A stretch of DNA of 64,000 bases, from NCBI RefSeq assembly GCF_014648875.1, contig NZ_BMRY01000010.1, positions 186,001 through 250,000 on the forward strand. Reading direction: 5' to 3'. This stretch comes from Streptomyces parvus (GTDB lineage Bacteria > Actinomycetota > Actinomycetes > Streptomycetales > Streptomycetaceae). The notes under the pieces are model-generated. The model saw nothing but the letters and a program-made list of their open reading frames with translations. It had not been told where the DNA came from and made no database searches. Positions 7,679 to 15,665 of this stretch are shown here, piece by piece (the first letter of the stretch is position 1; every line of letters starts with the position of its first letter). The translations under genes were made by a program, and so were the position numbers.

Positions 7679-8282
7679 TTCCGCCCCGTCCCCCGTCTCT
7701 CCCGCCTCTCCCGTCATCGACGCGCCGCGCAGCGAGCTGCTCCAGTCGGTCGTCGACGTGGCCCGTGCCATCTTCGGGGCCGAGGCCAGTTCGGTGTTCC
7801 TGCTCGACGAGGAGGCGGACGAGCTGGTCTTCCAGGCCGTGTCCGGGCAGGGCGAGGAGTTCCTGGTGGGCCGCCGGTTCCCGGCCGGGCGCGGGATCGC
7901 CGGCTGGGTGGCGACCTCCGGCGAGCCGATGGTCGTCGACGACCTGAGCGCCGACCCGTCCTTCGACCGCTCGCTGGCGGAGTCGACGGCGTACGTACCG
8001 AACGCCCTGATGGCGGCCCCGCTCATCAGCGACGCCAGGATCCTGGGCGTCCTGGAGGTGCTGGACCCCTCCCCGCAGGCCCGGTCGGGGGTACGGGAGC
8101 TGGATCTGCTCGCGATGTTCGCCCGGCAGGCCGCCGCCGCCCTGCGGGTGATCACCCCGGAGCGGGTACGGGAGGCCGAGGAGCACCCCGTCCTGGGCGG
8201 GCCCACTCTGGCGGGCGCGCAACGCGAGGACGCGCTGAAGCTGCTGGGTAGCCTGGAACGGCTGCTGCGCGGCGTCGGCTGA
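7662..8282 (+). CDS. GAF-domain protein
   Basis: This 206-aa protein consists mainly of one GAF domain (residues about 25-160: LLQSVVDVARAIFGAEASSV, then AGRGIAGWVATSGEP and a final strand-helix before ITPE). GAF domains bind cyclic nucleotides or other small ligands. It overlaps the 3' end of the peptidase gene by 17 nt and is the last gene of the cyclase-peptidase-GAF set, so it could read out the cAMP made by the neighbouring cyclase; that link is inferred. The ATG at 7662 has AGGAGA at 8-nt spacing; a GTG one codon earlier (7659) is possible. No output domain is present. Confidence 0.8.
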   Translation: MTQRTDSAPSPVSPASPVIDAPRSELLQSVVDVARAIFGAEASSVFLLDEEADELVFQAVSGQGEEFLVGRRFPAGRGIAGWVATSGEPMVVDDLSADPSFDRSLAESTAYVPNALMAAPLISDARILGVLEVLDPSPQARSGVRELDLLAMFARQAAAALRVITPERVREAEEHPVLGGPTLAGAQREDALKLLGSLERLLRGVG

Positions 8283-8422
8283 GGCGGCCCCGGTACGGAA
8301 CCGCGCGCGGGAGTACCCACCGGCCCGGCGGGCAGGAGCGGGGCGTCGGCACAAGGGCACAGCCCGCACAAGGCACAGGGCTCAGCGCACGGGGCACGAA
8401 GCGCAAGGGAAGGACACGCACG

Positions 8423-9211
8423 ATGAAGCTCGCTTTCTCCACCCTCGGGGTGCCGGGGACGCCGGTCGCCGAGGTCGTCCGGCTCGCCGCCGGTAACGGC
8501 TACCAGGGGGTGGAGCTGCGTGTCCATCCCGAGGAGCCCGTGCACCTGGGGCTCTCGTCGCTGGAACGGGCCGACGTGGTCGAGGCGTTCAAGGCCGGCG
8601 GGGTGGAGATCCTGGCCCTCGCGGGGTACGTCCGGGTGGCCGCCGAGGGGGACGACGAGCCGGTCCTCGCGGAGCTGTCCGAGCTGGTGAAGCTCGCCCG
8701 GGATCTGGGCGCGTCCTACGTCCGGGTCTTCCCCGGCGGCGGCGACCAGGAGCAGGCGGAGGCCGACGCGACGGCCGCCCGGCGGCTCGGCTCGGCGGCC
8801 CCGGCCGCCGCCGACATGGGTGTGAGCATCCTGCTGGAGACCCATGACTCGCACCGCGCGGGCCTCGACGTCGCCCGGGTCGTCGCCACGGTGGGGCACC
8901 CCCGGGTCGGCGCGATCTGGGACGTCCTGCACACCTGGCTCGCCGGTGAGGAGCCGGCCGCCGGCCGGGCGGTGCTCGCCCCGCACCTGGGCTATGTGCA
9001 GGTGAAGGACGTCGCCTCCGCGGAGGACCTCACTCCGCTGCCGCTGGGCTCCGGGGTGCTGCCGCTGGCGGAGTGCCTGGACGAGCTGGGTCCGGACACG
9101 TGGGTGTGCTGGGAGTACGAGAAGCGCTGGCACCCGGGGGCGGCGGAGCTGCCGGGCCTGCTGGCCGCCGGACGCGAGCACCTGCTGCGGCTGGGCGCCC
9201 CGAAGCAGTAG
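8423..9211 (+). CDS. Sugar phosphate isomerase/epimerase family protein (xylose-isomerase-like TIM barrel)
   Basis: This 262-aa protein begins MKLAFSTLGVPGTPVAEVV and has the pattern of AP-endonuclease-2/xylose isomerase-like barrels: GYQGVELR after strand 2, SYVRVFPGG in the centre, SILLETHDS carrying a metal-type Glu, GAIWDVLHTW with Asp/His, and WVCWEYEK near the end. Such enzymes isomerise or epimerise sugars and inositols. The ATG at 8423 is preceded by AAGGGAAGGA. It stands alone, 140 nt after the GAF gene, and converges with the EamA transporter gene, whose tail overlaps it by 182 nt on the other strand. The substrate cannot be told. Confidence 0.8.
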   Translation: MKLAFSTLGVPGTPVAEVVRLAAGNGYQGVELRVHPEEPVHLGLSSLERADVVEAFKAGGVEILALAGYVRVAAEGDDEPVLAELSELVKLARDLGASYVRVFPGGGDQEQAEADATAARRLGSAAPAAADMGVSILLETHDSHRAGLDVARVVATVGHPRVGAIWDVLHTWLAGEEPAAGRAVLAPHLGYVQVKDVASAEDLTPLPLGSGVLPLAECLDELGPDTWVCWEYEKRWHPGAAELPGLLAAGREHLLRLGAPKQ

Positions 9212-10124
9212 CGGACCCGGCGACCGCCACAGCGGCCCCGGCGTCCGGCTCCGGTCGGGGCGCCGCGGTCCGGCGTCCGACGCCCGAGGTCAGCGCCACC
9301 CCGCCCACCAGCAGTGCCGCCGCGCACCAGCGCAGCGGGCTCACCTCCTCGCCGAGCACCAGCGCCGCCGAGGACATCCCGAAGACCGGGACGAGGAGGG
9401 TGAAGGGCGCCACGGACGAGGCGGGGTACCGGCGGAGCAGGAAGCCCCAGGCGCCGAAGCCGAACACCGTGCTGACCCAGGCGACGAACAGGATGATGCC
9501 CACCCCGCTCCAGTCGAGCGAGGCAAGCGCCTCCGCGTCCCGGTCCGGGCCCTCGAAGAGGAGGGACAGGCCCAGCAGCGGCAGCACGGGAACGGCCGAG
9601 ACCCAGACCATGAAGGTCAGGGCGTCCCGGGGCGCGGCCCGCCGGGTGAACACGTTGGACACGCCCCAGCAGGCGGCGGCCCCGACGACGAGGACGAACG
9701 CGAGGACCGGGCCGCCCGCCCCCTCGTCGACGGCGGCCACGGCGATGCCCGCGAGGGCGACGGCCATGCCCGCCACCCGGATCCGGCCGGGCCGTTCGGA
9801 GAGGGCGAGGGCGGCGAACAGGGCGGTGAAGACGGCCTGGATCTGGAGGACCAGGGAGGAGAGCCCGGCGGGCATCCCCTGGTCCATGCCGATGAACAGG
9901 AGCCCGAACTTCCCCACCCCCAGGACGAGTCCGACCCCCACGACCCACTTCCAGGCGACCGAAGGACGGCCCAGGAGGAAGATCGCGGGCACGGCGGCGG
10001 CGAGGAAGCGCAGCGCGGAGAAGAGGAGCGGCGGGAAGTGGTCGAGCCCCAGCTCGATCACGACGAAGTTCACGCCCCAGAGTGCCGCGACGAGCACGGC
10101 CAGGGCGATATGGCGTGGACGCAT
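9030..10124 (-). CDS. EamA/DMT-family transporter with long C-terminal tail
   Basis: The first 300 or so residues show ten hydrophobic helices and the duplicated EamA pattern (GVNFVVIELGLDHFPPLLFS; later LGEEVSPLRWCAAALLVGG). DMT proteins export amino acids, nucleotides or drugs. The last 60 or so residues are a Pro/Ala/Arg-rich tail unlike the family, read antisense through the 3' end of the isomerase-like gene because no stop occurs earlier. The usual family length is about 300 aa, so the tail may be fortuitous. It is divergent from a LysR gene at 10249, which probably controls it. Confidence 0.85.
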   Translation of the reverse strand: MRPRHIALAVLVAALWGVNFVVIELGLDHFPPLLFSALRFLAAAVPAIFLLGRPSVAWKWVVGVGLVLGVGKFGLLFIGMDQGMPAGLSSLVLQIQAVFTALFAALALSERPGRIRVAGMAVALAGIAVAAVDEGAGGPVLAFVLVVGAAACWGVSNVFTRRAAPRDALTFMVWVSAVPVLPLLGLSLLFEGPDRDAEALASLDWSGVGIILFVAWVSTVFGFGAWGFLLRRYPASSVAPFTLLVPVFGMSSAALVLGEEVSPLRWCAAALLVGGVALTSGVGRRTAAPRPEPDAGAAVAVAGSATASGRPAAAGARVRRPAGPAAPPPPGASASRTPSTPTCPDPARPGTPPAAAPRSPAAAE

Positions 10125-10183
10125 GCGGCGAGCATTCAGCAGGATGACCGTGTAGCACCAGCGCGGTTTTCTTCATGATGGGA

Positions 10184-10198
10184 TTCAGCGCTGCTGAA
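10184..10198. promoter_or_regulatory. Probable LysR operator between EamA and LysR genes
   Basis: TTCAGC-GCT-GCTGAA is a perfect 6-bp inverted repeat with a 3-nt centre. A matching half-site, ATTCAGCAGGATG, lies about 50 bp away at 10135-10147, close to the EamA start. A full site plus a partial site in a divergent promoter is the usual LysR autoregulation layout. Confidence 0.5.
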
Positions 10199-10248
10199 GA
10201 ATGTCCCTGGAATGCCCTGGGAAGACACCCCTGAAGGATGAGGTCACC

Positions 10249-11157
10249 GTGCTCGATCTGGCCCGGCTGCGCGCCCTGCACGCGGTCTTCGTCCACGGCT
10301 CCGTCGCGGGCGCGGCGACCGCCCTCGGCTACACCCCGTCCGCGATCTCCCAGCAGATCACCAAGCTGGAGCGGGAGACCCGGACGACGTTGCTGGAGCG
10401 ACGCGGGCGCGGAGTGGCGCTGACCGAGGAGGCGCTGCGGCTGGCCGACACGGCCCAGCGACTGCTGGCGATCATGGAGCAGGCGGAGACGGAGCTGGAG
10501 GAGCGCCGGGGGCTGCCGACGGGCCGGCTGACGATCGCCGCGTTCGCCTCGGCCGCGCGGGGGCTGCTGCCGGGGGTGCTGGCCGAGCTGGACCGGGACC
10601 ATCCGGCGCTGGACGTCCGGCTGGACGAGGTGGACCCGCATCTGTCGGTGGACCTGGCGGCGAAGGGGGTCGTCGATCTGGCCGTGGCGCACGACTGGGA
10701 CATCGCGCCGCTGCCCGCCCCGGAGGGCCTGGCCCAGGCGGTGATCGGGCTGGACCGGTGCGATCTGCTGGTGCCCGAGGGGCATGCGCTGGCCGGGCGG
10801 GACGGGGTGCGGCGCGAGGAGCTGGCGCGCGAGCGGTGGATCTGCCAGCCGCCCGGGACGGTGTGCCACGACTGGCTGGTGCGGACGCTGCGCACGGCGG
10901 GGTACGAGCCCGACATCCGGCACCGGGCGGAGGAGAACCATACCCAACTCGCCCTGGTGGCCGCCGGGCTGGGCATCGCGATGATGCCCCGGCTGGGGCG
11001 GGGGCCGCTCCCGGACGGGGTGGTGGCGGTGCACCTGGACCCGGTGCCGGAGCGGCGGCTGTACGCGCTGTGGCGCACGGAGGCGGCGCGGCGTCCGGCG
11101 ATCACGGCAGCGGTGGACGCGCTGCGGGCCCACGGCGCGGCGGCCGGACTGGCCTGA
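10249..11157 (+). CDS. LysR-family transcriptional regulator
   Basis: This 302-aa protein has an N-terminal winged HTH (LDLARLRALHAVFVHGSVAGAA, then TPSAISQQITKLE) and a C-terminal periplasmic-binding-like effector domain from about residue 90 (GRLTIAAFASAARG). The GTG at 10249 is chosen because LysR proteins begin right at this helix and a GAGG lies 5-6 nt upstream; the upstream ATG at 10201 would add 16 atypical residues. It is divergent from the DMT transporter and probably controls it through the inverted repeat at 10184-10198. The inducer is unknown. Confidence 0.88.
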   Translation: MLDLARLRALHAVFVHGSVAGAATALGYTPSAISQQITKLERETRTTLLERRGRGVALTEEALRLADTAQRLLAIMEQAETELEERRGLPTGRLTIAAFASAARGLLPGVLAELDRDHPALDVRLDEVDPHLSVDLAAKGVVDLAVAHDWDIAPLPAPEGLAQAVIGLDRCDLLVPEGHALAGRDGVRREELARERWICQPPGTVCHDWLVRTLRTAGYEPDIRHRAEENHTQLALVAAGLGIAMMPRLGRGPLPDGVVAVHLDPVPERRLYALWRTEAARRPAITAAVDALRAHGAAAGLA

Positions 11158-11267
11158 GGCGAGTCCGGCCCGCGGTCGGCGTGAGGCAGGCGTCCGGGGC
11201 GAGGCGAGTCCGGCCACGGCGGCCGACTCCTATGGCGGTACGTCACTCCCGGCCCCGGCACGGCCTC

Positions 11268-11311
11268 TTGACCGGAAGTTATTTTCCCTATAAGCGTACT
11301 TCCTTGGAAGT
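11268..11311 (+). promoter_or_regulatory. Promoter and repeat operator of the GH3 gene
   Basis: TTGACC (11268) and TATAAG (11289) form a plausible -35/-10 pair with 15-nt spacing. The palindrome ACTTCC-TT-GGAAGT (11298-11311) lies where transcription would start. GGAAGTT(A/T)(T/C)TTTC occurs twice, at 11275-11287 and 11306-11318, exactly 31 bp apart (three helical turns), suggesting a repressor or activator site. Confidence 0.45.
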
Positions 11312-11337
11312 TTCTTTCACCCCGGGAAGGAGCTCAC

Positions 11338-13170
11338 GTGCCCCACCGCACCTCAAGACGCACCCTCCTCACCGCCACCGCGGCCGTCACCGCCGCCGCG
11401 GCGACCGGCGCCCTCACCCCGCCCGCCGTCGCCTCCGCGCACTCCACGAACGCCTCCACCGACCGCCGGCTGCGGCGGATCATCGCCGGGATGAGTCTGG
11501 AGGAGAAGGTCGGCCAGCTCTTCGTGATGCGGGTCTACGGGCACTCCGCCACCGACCCCGACCAGGCCGACGTCGACGCGAACCTCAAGGAGATCGGGGT
11601 CCGCACGGCGGCCGAGCTGATCTCCACGTACCACGTCGGCGGCATCATCTACTTCACCTGGGCGCACAACACCCGCGACCCGCACCAGATCGCCGACCTC
11701 TCCAACGGCCTCCAGCGCGCCGCGCTCGCCGAGCGCCACCGGGTGCCGCTGCTCGTCTCCACCGACCAGGAGCACGGCATCGTCTGCCGGGTCGGCGAAC
11801 CCGCCACGCTGCTGCCGGGCGCGATGGCCCTCGGCGCGGGCGGATCGCGCTCCGACACCCGGCGGGCCGCCTGGATCGCGGGCACGGAGCTGGCCGCGCT
11901 CGGCATCAACCAGAACTACGCGCCGGACGCCGACGTCAACGTCAACCCGGCCAACCCGGTCATCGGCGTACGGTCCTTCGGCTCGGACCCCGACGCGGTG
12001 GCCGACCTGGTCGCGGCGCAGGTGAAGGGCTACCAGGGCGCGGGCATCGCGTCGACCGCCAAGCACTTCCCCGGCCACGGCGACACGAACACCGACAGCC
12101 ACACCGGACTGCCCGTCATCAACCACACCCGCGCCCAGTGGGAGGAGCTGGACGCCCCGCCCTTCCGCGCCGCGATCCGGGCCCGGATCGACTCGATCAT
12201 GACCGCGCACATCGTGGTCCCGGCCCTCGACCCGTCCGAGGACCCGGCCACGCTCTCCCGGCCGATCCTCACCGGCATCCTCCGTGAGGAGCTGGGCTAC
12301 GACGGGGTGGTGGTCACGGACTCGCTCGGCATGGAGGGGGTGCGCACGAAGTACGGCGACGACCGGGTTCCGGTCCTCGCCCTGCTGGCGGGCGTGGACC
12401 AGCTGCTGAACCCGCCGAACCTCTCCGTCGCCTGGAACGCCGTACTGGAGGCGGTCCGCAGCGGTGAGATCAGCGAGGAGCGGATCGAGGAATCGATCCT
12501 GCGCATCCTGCGGCTGAAGAGCGGACTCGGCCTGTTCCGGGACCCGTTCGTCAGCCACCGGGGCGTCGAGCGCACGGTGGGCAGCCGCACGCACCGGGCC
12601 GCCGCCGACCGGATCGCCGAGCGCACGACGACCCTGCTCGCCGATCCGGGATCGCTGCTGCCGCTCTCCCGGCGCACCCACCGCAACCTGCTGGTGGTGG
12701 GGGCCGATCCGGCCTCCCCCTCCGGGACGACGGGCCCGCCGACCGGCACCCTGGCCCACGCCTTCGGTGAACTGGGCTTCAGCGCACGGGCGCTGTCGAC
12801 CGGTACGGCCCCGAACCAGGCCAAGATCGACGAGGCGGTCGCCGCCGCCGAGGGCAAGGACGCGGTGGTCGTGGCGACGTACAACGTCACGGCGAGCAGC
12901 TCGCAGCGCACGCTGGTGACCGCGCTCGTGGCGACCGGTGTCCCCGTCGTCACCGTCGCGATCCGCAACCCGTACGACGTCGCCCACCTCACCGGGACCG
13001 GCGTCGCGGCGAGTCTCGCCGCGTATTCCTGGACCGATGTCGAACTGCGCGCGGCGGCCCGGGTGATCGCGGGCCGCGCCGAGCCGGAGGGCACCCTGCC
13101 GGTTCCGGTGCAGCGCGCGGACGATCCGACGCAGGTGCTGTACCCGGTGGGCCACGGACTGTCGTACTAG
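11338..13170 (+). CDS. Glycoside hydrolase family 3, NagZ-like beta-N-acetylhexosaminidase, Tat-exported
   Basis: This 610-aa protein carries a twin-arginine-type signal (SRRTLLTATAAVTAAAA, with an Ala-rich core and ASA-type cleavage near residue 33). The GH3 catalytic barrel follows: the NagZ signature KHFPGHGDTNTDSH starts at residue 242, whose Asp-His pair acts as acid/base in N-acetylglucosaminidases, and the nucleophile is Asp328 in VVVTDSLGM. A C-terminal alpha/beta sandwich domain follows, which short proteobacterial NagZ lacks. It probably cleaves GlcNAc from cell-wall or chitin fragments outside the cell. The GTG at 11338 has GGAAGGAG at 6-nt spacing. It is a single-gene unit with its own promoter region. 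Confidence 0.9.
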   Translation: MPHRTSRRTLLTATAAVTAAAATGALTPPAVASAHSTNASTDRRLRRIIAGMSLEEKVGQLFVMRVYGHSATDPDQADVDANLKEIGVRTAAELISTYHVGGIIYFTWAHNTRDPHQIADLSNGLQRAALAERHRVPLLVSTDQEHGIVCRVGEPATLLPGAMALGAGGSRSDTRRAAWIAGTELAALGINQNYAPDADVNVNPANPVIGVRSFGSDPDAVADLVAAQVKGYQGAGIASTAKHFPGHGDTNTDSHTGLPVINHTRAQWEELDAPPFRAAIRARIDSIMTAHIVVPALDPSEDPATLSRPILTGILREELGYDGVVVTDSLGMEGVRTKYGDDRVPVLALLAGVDQLLNPPNLSVAWNAVLEAVRSGEISEERIEESILRILRLKSGLGLFRDPFVSHRGVERTVGSRTHRAAADRIAERTTTLLADPGSLLPLSRRTHRNLLVVGADPASPSGTTGPPTGTLAHAFGELGFSARALSTGTAPNQAKIDEAVAAAEGKDAVVVATYNVTASSSQRTLVTALVATGVPVVTVAIRNPYDVAHLTGTGVAASLAAYSWTDVELRAAARVIAGRAEPEGTLPVPVQRADDPTQVLYPVGHGLSY

Positions 13171-13294
13171 CCCTACGGCGACCGGACGGCCCCGGCCTCC
13201 GGCCATCGGCGCAAAGCACCCCCGCACCTGGCGTGGCCCCGCTCCGGCGGGCCGCGCCGGGTGTACGTCTTCGATGACGTATTGGGGGGTTTTC

Positions 13295-13981
13295 ATGGAT
13301 GAGCACACGTCCTCGGGGGCCCGGAGCCGACGGCCCGCCACCCCGTTACCGGCCCGCGTGGTCCCGGCGGCCCGCGTCGCGCCGGCCGTGGCCGCCTTCG
13401 TGGCCGTGGTCGCGCTCCTGCTGACGACGGCCTGCGAGGCCCCGGGCCGTACGGTCACCGACGGCCGGGCGCCCGCGCCCGCCTCGCCGGGCCCGTCCCC
13501 GTACGGTGTGGTGTTCCTCGGGCCCGGGGACTGCAGTTCGCGGGGCCCGGTGATCCGGGAGGTGTTCTGCCGCAGCGAGAAGGCCGCGGCCACCGTCCTC
13601 GCCCGGCACCTCGGCACCCCGTCGTCGGGTCCGCCCTGCCCGGACGCCACCGACTTCGTCCTGCATGTCTCCGAGACGGGCACCGGCGCCCGTTCCCGGC
13701 TCACCACCGGCTACGCCTGCATGCGGAACCTGGAACCCCCGCACCCGGGCGACCCGGGGCAGGGCGGCGGGCCGCTGACCGTCGTCGGCGACTGCGTCAC
13801 CGCCTCCCGCGCGGGCGAGGTCACGGAGACCGCCTGCGCGGACGCGGGCGGCCGTGCCCCGCGCTACCGGGTGGAGTCGGCGGTGGAGCGACGGGACCGG
13901 TGCCCGGACGACACGGACCTGTTCGTCTCCCTGCGCGGGGAGCGGCCGGTGGGCTGCGCCCGCCGGTCCACCGGATGGTGA
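13295..13981 (+). CDS. Putative lipoprotein of unknown function, TTA-containing
   Basis: This 228-aa protein has a basic N-terminus, a hydrophobic stretch (VAPAVAAFVAVVALLL) and the lipobox LTTAC, so it should be lipid-anchored outside the membrane. The mature part has several cysteines (CSS, VFC, PPC, YAC, DCV, TAC, DRC, VGC) that could form disulphides; no known domain is recognised. The ATG at 13295 has GGGGGG 5-6 nt upstream; an in-frame ATG at 13274 is less well placed. Codon 18 (13346-13348) is TTA, so translation should depend on the bldA tRNA. It converges with the S37 peptidase gene. Confidence 0.75.
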   Translation: MDEHTSSGARSRRPATPLPARVVPAARVAPAVAAFVAVVALLLTTACEAPGRTVTDGRAPAPASPGPSPYGVVFLGPGDCSSRGPVIREVFCRSEKAAATVLARHLGTPSSGPPCPDATDFVLHVSETGTGARSRLTTGYACMRNLEPPHPGDPGQGGGPLTVVGDCVTASRAGEVTETACADAGGRAPRYRVESAVERRDRCPDDTDLFVSLRGERPVGCARRSTGW

Positions 13982-14027
13982 CGGTGACCGACGGGCGCGG
14001 CCCGGGAGGATCGGCTGCGACCGGCAA

Positions 14028-15512
14028 CTACGGGCGCAGCGTGGCCTCGTCGCGCTCGACCTCGCCGTTGCGCTGGTCCAGCCTGGTGTCGAACTTCGCC
14101 AGCGGCTTCGCCTTCGCCGGGTCGTTCTCGACGGTGGCCGGGGCGACGCCCGCCCAGCGCAGGATGTCGGCGGTGGCCTTGGCCCGCTGGGCCTCGGGGA
14201 GACCGGAGACCCGCGCGCCGTGGTTGCCGCCGGGGACGGTGTACACCGCGCTGTCCTTCGCGCCGCGGCCGAGGCGGAACGGCTCCGCGCTCCACGGGTC
14301 GTTCTCGCCGTTGACGTACATCATCCGCCGGGCGTTGTGCTTGACCCAGCTGTCGATGTCCCGCATCGCGCGCCGGTCGAACTTCATGGGGATGGAGCGG
14401 GGCACGAAGTTGCGCGGCGGCTGGTAGCCGTAGCGGCTCAGGTTGCCGAGCCAGGGCTGCTTGATGTCCGGCGATCCGAGCTGGGTGCCCGCCTGGTAGT
14501 AGTACGGGGTGTACGTCTCCAGGCCCTGGTCGGCGTAGCCGGAGAAGCCGACGATGCCGTCGACGGAGTTCCAGATGTCCTCGTCCGTGGCCTTCTTCGC
14601 GTCGGCCGGGATGTCCACGCAGTCGGCGAGGAGGCTGTACTGCCAGAAGGCGAACACGTAGTCCAGGACCGTGGCCTCGTAGGCACGGTCGAGGGAGCCG
14701 ATGGTGTTGAAGGTCCAGCCGTTGGCGGCGGCCTCCTCCTTGTACTTCTTCTGGAGCGGGGCCCGCCGGATCAGCGCCTCGCGCTGGACGCCGGCCAGCT
14801 TGTCGCGGCACTCCTCGGTGCCGACGTTGCGGAAGAACCGGTCGTACGCCGAGTCCTCCTTGTCGTTGACGTCGTTGGGCGCGACGTAGGCGACGACGCC
14901 GTCCATGTCCTTCGGGTAGAAGCGCTCGAAGTACGTGGCGGTCATACCGCCCTTGGACCCGCCGGTGGCCAGCCACTTCTTGCCGTAGATCTTCTTCAGC
15001 GCGGTGAACACCCGGTGCTGGTCGCTGGCGGCCTGCCAGATGTCCAGCTTGGACCAGTCGGCCGGGGCGGGGCGCGACGGGGTGAAGAAGCGGTACTCCA
15101 GGGAGACCTGGTTGCCGTCGATGATCTGCGTCGGCTCGCTGCGGCTGGGGTTGGTCGAGACGTTGTAGCCGCTGGTGGAGAAGACCGTCGGCCGGGAGAC
15201 GTCCTTGTGCAGCACGGTGATGCGCTGCTGGAACGTGCCCTTGGACGGGCGCCGGTGGTCGACCGGCTGGGTGTAGTTGAGGACGAAGTAGCGGTAACCC
15301 GCGTACGGCTTCTCCTCGATCAGGCTCATGCCCGGGATCGCCAGGATGCGGTCCTTGATGTCCTCGGTGCTCGCTTCGCTGCCGGCGGCGGCTCCGCTGC
15401 TCCGGTTCACGGCCGGCTCCGCGGCGGTGGCCGCACCGGCCGAGGCCCCCGTGGCTCCGACCGTGCCTATGAGCACGGCGAGCGAGAGAACCCCAGTGAG
15501 TGACTTGCGCAT
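14028..15512 (-). CDS. Secreted S37-family (PS-10 type) tripeptidyl aminopeptidase
   Basis: This 494-aa protein has a Sec signal (MRKSLTGVLSLAVLIGTVG, cleavage near residue 25-31) followed by the S37 fold. The motif YRYFVLNYTQPVDH near 73-86 is typical. The catalytic Ser is S176 in GGSKGGM, the Asp lies in GENDPWSA and the His in GGNHGAR. Members of this family cut tripeptides from secreted proteins and are produced around sporulation in Streptomyces (established for S. mobaraensis and S. lividans tripeptidyl aminopeptidases). The upstream region holds a 13-nt tandem repeat (15589-15665). It appears monocistronic. Confidence 0.9.
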   Translation of the reverse strand: MRKSLTGVLSLAVLIGTVGATGASAGAATAAEPAVNRSSGAAAGSEASTEDIKDRILAIPGMSLIEEKPYAGYRYFVLNYTQPVDHRRPSKGTFQQRITVLHKDVSRPTVFSTSGYNVSTNPSRSEPTQIIDGNQVSLEYRFFTPSRPAPADWSKLDIWQAASDQHRVFTALKKIYGKKWLATGGSKGGMTATYFERFYPKDMDGVVAYVAPNDVNDKEDSAYDRFFRNVGTEECRDKLAGVQREALIRRAPLQKKYKEEAAANGWTFNTIGSLDRAYEATVLDYVFAFWQYSLLADCVDIPADAKKATDEDIWNSVDGIVGFSGYADQGLETYTPYYYQAGTQLGSPDIKQPWLGNLSRYGYQPPRNFVPRSIPMKFDRRAMRDIDSWVKHNARRMMYVNGENDPWSAEPFRLGRGAKDSAVYTVPGGNHGARVSGLPEAQRAKATADILRWAGVAPATVENDPAKAKPLAKFDTRLDQRNGEVERDEATLRP

Positions 15513-15588
15513 GCACTCTCCCCTTTGTTCACAACAGTCGCCGTGAACTTATCGGGGCAACACACGCCACGCCAGACCCGGTTGTCCG

Positions 15589-15665
15589 TGTCAGCACAGA
15601 ATGTCGGCACAGATTGTCAGCACCGGATGTCGCGCCGGATGTCAGCACCCGATGTCAGCAGAGGA
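15589..15665. repeat. Six tandem copies of a 13-nt repeat
   Basis: Units TGTCAGCACAGAA, TGTCGGCACAGAT, TGTCAGCACCGGA, TGTCGCGCCGGA (12 nt), TGTCAGCACCCGA and TGTCAGCAGAGGA run without gaps. The last two overlap the stop codon of the small secreted protein, and the block lies 77 bp upstream of the S37 peptidase start, in its probable promoter. It may be an iterated regulator site or a simple slippage array. Confidence 0.8.

Noticed and set aside
8290..8420. GGCACAAG-type repeats before the isomerase-like gene
   Set aside because: Too irregular in unit and spacing to call a repeat or operator.
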